Positions 62,092-64,000 of a stretch of 64,000 bases of DNA are shown here, piece by piece (within the stretch, counting starts at the first letter, position 1; the number at the start of each line of letters is the position of its first letter). Position numbers and translations under genes: made by a program. The notes below the pieces were generated by a model, which made no database searches, was not told where the DNA came from, and worked only from the letters and a program-made list of their open reading frames with translations. The stretch covers positions 93,753-157,752 of the forward strand of contig NZ_JABJWY010000035.1 in the NCBI RefSeq assembly GCF_013167215.1. Direction: 5' to 3'. The stretch comes from Sphingobacterium prati. Lineage in GTDB: Bacteria > Bacteroidota > Bacteroidia > Sphingobacteriales > Sphingobacteriaceae.

Positions 62092-63357
62092 GTGAAAGAA
62101 AACAATAGAGGTACAGTTGTCGTGATAGGTGCAGGAATTGCGGGACTCGCTTCTGCCTATTACCTTGTCAAAGACGGTTGGGAAGTGAAAATTCTGGAGA
62201 AAAATACATTAGACAATAATTGTTCCTATGGTAATGCAGGGATGATTGTACCAAGCCATTTTACCCCTTTGGCTGCGCCTGGTATTGTTGCTCAAGGAAT
62301 AAAATGGATGTTCAATAGTAAAAGCCCATTTTATGTACGACCTTCATTAAATCCGCGATTGATCAATTGGGGACTGAAATTTCTAAATCATGCCAATCGA
62401 GCACATGTCGATCAACATGCGACCGCCATACGTGACCTAAATCTCTATAGCAGCAGGCTCTATGATGAGCTTGCATCGCAAGATGGCTTTGACTTTGAGT
62501 TGAGACAAAATGGCATTCTGATGATGTACAGATCGAGAGAAATGCAGCATGAAGAAATTGAACTTGCCCATCGTGCGCAGGACCTAGGATTGGATGTAGA
62601 TATCTTAGAGGGAAATGCTGTTCAGGAATTAGAACCAAATCTTAAGCTGGATGTTTTGGGAGCGATATTATATCGATGTGATGGAAAGCTATATCCGCCA
62701 AAGTTAATGCAACAATTGATTCAATACTTGAAAACAGCGGGAGTAATTTTTTTCGAGGAAACCGAAGTCAATAAATTTGTTACTTCAGGAAAAAGGATTA
62801 AGGAGGCGATAAGCAATAAAGGGAGTTTTCAGGCGGATGCTTTTGTGTTGACAGGTGGAGCGTATTTGCCCCAGTTGACATCAAAGTTGAACTGCAATAC
62901 GCCGCTGATGCCGGGAAAAGGTTATTCGTTTATGTATGAACCAAAGGAGGGGAATACATTGAATCATGCGGCGCTATTGCTTGAGGCGCGAGTTGCTGTG
63001 ACGCCTATGAATGGTCAGATCCGATTTAGTGGTACAATGGAATTGGGGCCAGCAAATGATAAGATTTATAAAAATCGTGTACAAGGCATTGTGGAATCCA
63101 TCCCCAAATATTACCCCGAACTAAAGGTCGATTATCCCCAAGATAAAATATGGTATGGCTATAGACCATGTTCACCAGATGGACTGCCTTATTTGGGAAG
63201 ATTAAAAAAATATGATAATGCTATTGTGGCTGGCGGGGGAGGAATGATGGGGTTAAGTTTGGGCCCTGCCTATGGTAAAATTGTTTGCGACCTATTGGCC
63301 GGGAGGGAAATAGCGTCAAATATTCAAGGATTTAAACCCGATCGTTTTGATCATTAA
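62092..63357 (+). CDS. FAD-dependent D-amino acid (D-hydroxyproline) dehydrogenase
   Basis: A 421-residue DadA-like flavoprotein beginning with GTG 62092. The FAD-binding VVVIGAGIAGLASAYYL is at about 10-26, NCSYGNAGMIVPSHF follows, and the C-terminal end has WYGYRPCSPDGLPYLGRL and AGGGGMMGLSLGPAYGKIV. It would oxidise cis-4-hydroxy-D-proline to 1-pyrroline-4-hydroxy-2-carboxylate, passing electrons to the respiratory chain. It is the last gene of the operon, followed by a strong bidirectional terminator. Confidence 0.9.
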   Translation: MKENNRGTVVVIGAGIAGLASAYYLVKDGWEVKILEKNTLDNNCSYGNAGMIVPSHFTPLAAPGIVAQGIKWMFNSKSPFYVRPSLNPRLINWGLKFLNHANRAHVDQHATAIRDLNLYSSRLYDELASQDGFDFELRQNGILMMYRSREMQHEEIELAHRAQDLGLDVDILEGNAVQELEPNLKLDVLGAILYRCDGKLYPPKLMQQLIQYLKTAGVIFFEETEVNKFVTSGKRIKEAISNKGSFQADAFVLTGGAYLPQLTSKLNCNTPLMPGKGYSFMYEPKEGNTLNHAALLLEARVAVTPMNGQIRFSGTMELGPANDKIYKNRVQGIVESIPKYYPELKVDYPQDKIWYGYRPCSPDGLPYLGRLKKYDNAIVAGGGGMMGLSLGPAYGKIVCDLLAGREIASNIQGFKPDRFDH

Positions 63358-63370
63358 CAGCCTATTTATA

Positions 63371-63410
63371 AAGGCTGTATCCAAAAAATAGTTTTTTTGG
63401 GTACAGCCTT
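63371..63410. terminator. Bidirectional terminator after the hydroxyproline operon
   Basis: AAGGCTGTATCC pairs with GGGTACAGCCTT (63371-63382 with 63399-63410, one T-G pair), extended by A5/T5 inside. T- and A-rich flanks allow function for the convergent M1 peptidase gene too. Confidence 0.75.
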
Positions 63411-63463
63411 AAATTTTCATTCTTGGGTTATTTTATTAGGTTGTCTAATTCTTATAAGGAAAG

Positions 63464-64000
63464 TTATTCTGATAAAACACCTACATAATAATTGAATGTG
63501 TCTACGTCAATATTTTCTTTATTTAAACCATTTATTTTAATCGGCCGGAAATGCTGATCTAGTTCAATGAGATCTCTTTTTTGACCTTTTATACCAATAT
63601 GTATTGGCATATGGAAGCCTTTGACTTCGCTGATCCAACGTCCCATTATTCTGCCTGAAGGATCTTGTCTAATCTCCAGTATAGGAATGGAAGTGTGCTG
63701 CACATATTGTTCAAATACTTTTAAAAGATCTAAACCGGATTGTTGACTGACATAATTGACAATATCATTATAATCTACCTGCTGATGATAAAATTTGCTG
63801 TTCAAGCCTCGAAGAATGCTACGCCATTTATCATCATTGTTGATCATGGTACGTATCATATTGAGCATAACGCCGCCTTTTGGATACATGTCTCCAGATC
63901 CTTCTTTGTTTACATGATAGGGGCCTTGGATAGGGCTATCATTTTGGATCCCACTTCGAATGCCGTGGGCATAGGTCTGGCTGGCCTCTTTGCCATAGAA
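63464..64000 (-). CDS. M1-family aminopeptidase, C-terminal part (partial)
   Basis: 178 codons of a gene that runs off the right edge; the ATG at 63889 is internal because the frame stays open to position 64000. The fragment begins FYGKEASQTYAHGIRSG and contains MYPKGGVMLNMIRTMINND, then WRSILRGLNSKFYHQQV and LLKVFEQYVQHTSIPILEI. This is the region after the catalytic domain of M1 metallopeptidases, where the conserved YxKGG motif lies. The HExxH zinc motif would lie upstream, outside the window. Confidence 0.85.
   Translation of the reverse strand, partial: FYGKEASQTYAHGIRSGIQNDSPIQGPYHVNKEGSGDMYPKGGVMLNMIRTMINNDDKWRSILRGLNSKFYHQQVDYNDIVNYVSQQSGLDLLKVFEQYVQHTSIPILEIRQDPSGRIMGRWISEVKGFHMPIHIGIKGQKRDLIELDQHFRPIKINGLNKENIDVDTFNYYVGVLSE

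Overview
The window looks like a chromosomal segment of a Bacteroidota bacterium of the Sphingobacteriaceae, most likely Sphingobacterium or a close relative. That is my inference from gene content: three tandem GH92 glycosidases, a SusD-type remnant, DUF1080 and Gfo/Idh/MocA sugar genes, a chromosomal subclass B1 metallo-beta-lactamase and a Tyr-catabolic block. Promoters also fit the Bacteroidota form (TTTG, about 20 nt, TAnnTTTG), and strong Shine-Dalgarno sites are rare. No IS element, prophage, rRNA or CRISPR array is visible. One tRNA-Ala(GGC) is present.

Layout. 0-5.3 kb: tyrosine/phenylalanine catabolism, with a flavin reductase (cut by the left edge) and a fumarylacetoacetase-family gene facing homogentisate dioxygenase, 4-hydroxyphenylpyruvate dioxygenase and an amino-acid dehydrogenase. 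5.3-6.0 kb: three copies of a hairpin repeat. 6.1-9.7 kb: an operon of an N-formylglutamate-amidohydrolase-like protein, a DUF1704/MATCAP-type peptidase and a GshB-like ATP-grasp ligase. 9.9-23.4 kb: housekeeping and accessory genes (lipoate ligase, Tam-like methyltransferase, YbaK, a PolX-like protein with a degenerate polymerase core, a FemAB protein, a barrel protein, tRNA-Ala, the metallo-beta-lactamase, a helicase, an acyl-CoA dehydrogenase, an AraC regulator). 23.4-27.3 kb: an AT-rich island with a ThiF/E1-like enzyme, an acyltransferase resembling autoinducer/FeeM synthases, and a convergent PAS-LuxR-type regulator. 27.3-35.4 kb: three GH92 genes. 35.5-54.3 kb: small accessory genes, lipoproteins, glutamine cyclotransferase, a decayed SusD-like gene, hydrolases, an Old Yellow Enzyme/HxlR pair with a visible operator, and signalling proteins. 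54.9-57.7 kb: a DUF1080 tandem-domain protein and a secreted Gfo/Idh/MocA oxidoreductase. 58.5-63.4 kb: a complete trans-4-hydroxy-L-proline catabolic operon. 63.4 kb to the end: the C-terminal part of an M1 aminopeptidase.

The most unusual signals are these. (1) A family of five short hairpin elements (three at 5.3-5.9 kb, one at 30.6 kb, one at 58.2 kb) has compensatory stem changes, a constant loop and a constant single-stranded segment complementary to an ATG-containing sequence; one copy has a consensus promoter, so these look like small RNAs. (2) The ThiF / autoinducer-synthase-like / LuxR-type trio. (3) The MATCAP-like peptidase with an ATP-grasp ligase, which recalls tubulin tyrosine ligation and removal. 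(4) A compact structured RNA with its own terminator near 49.9 kb. (5) A mini transcription unit near 45.2 kb.
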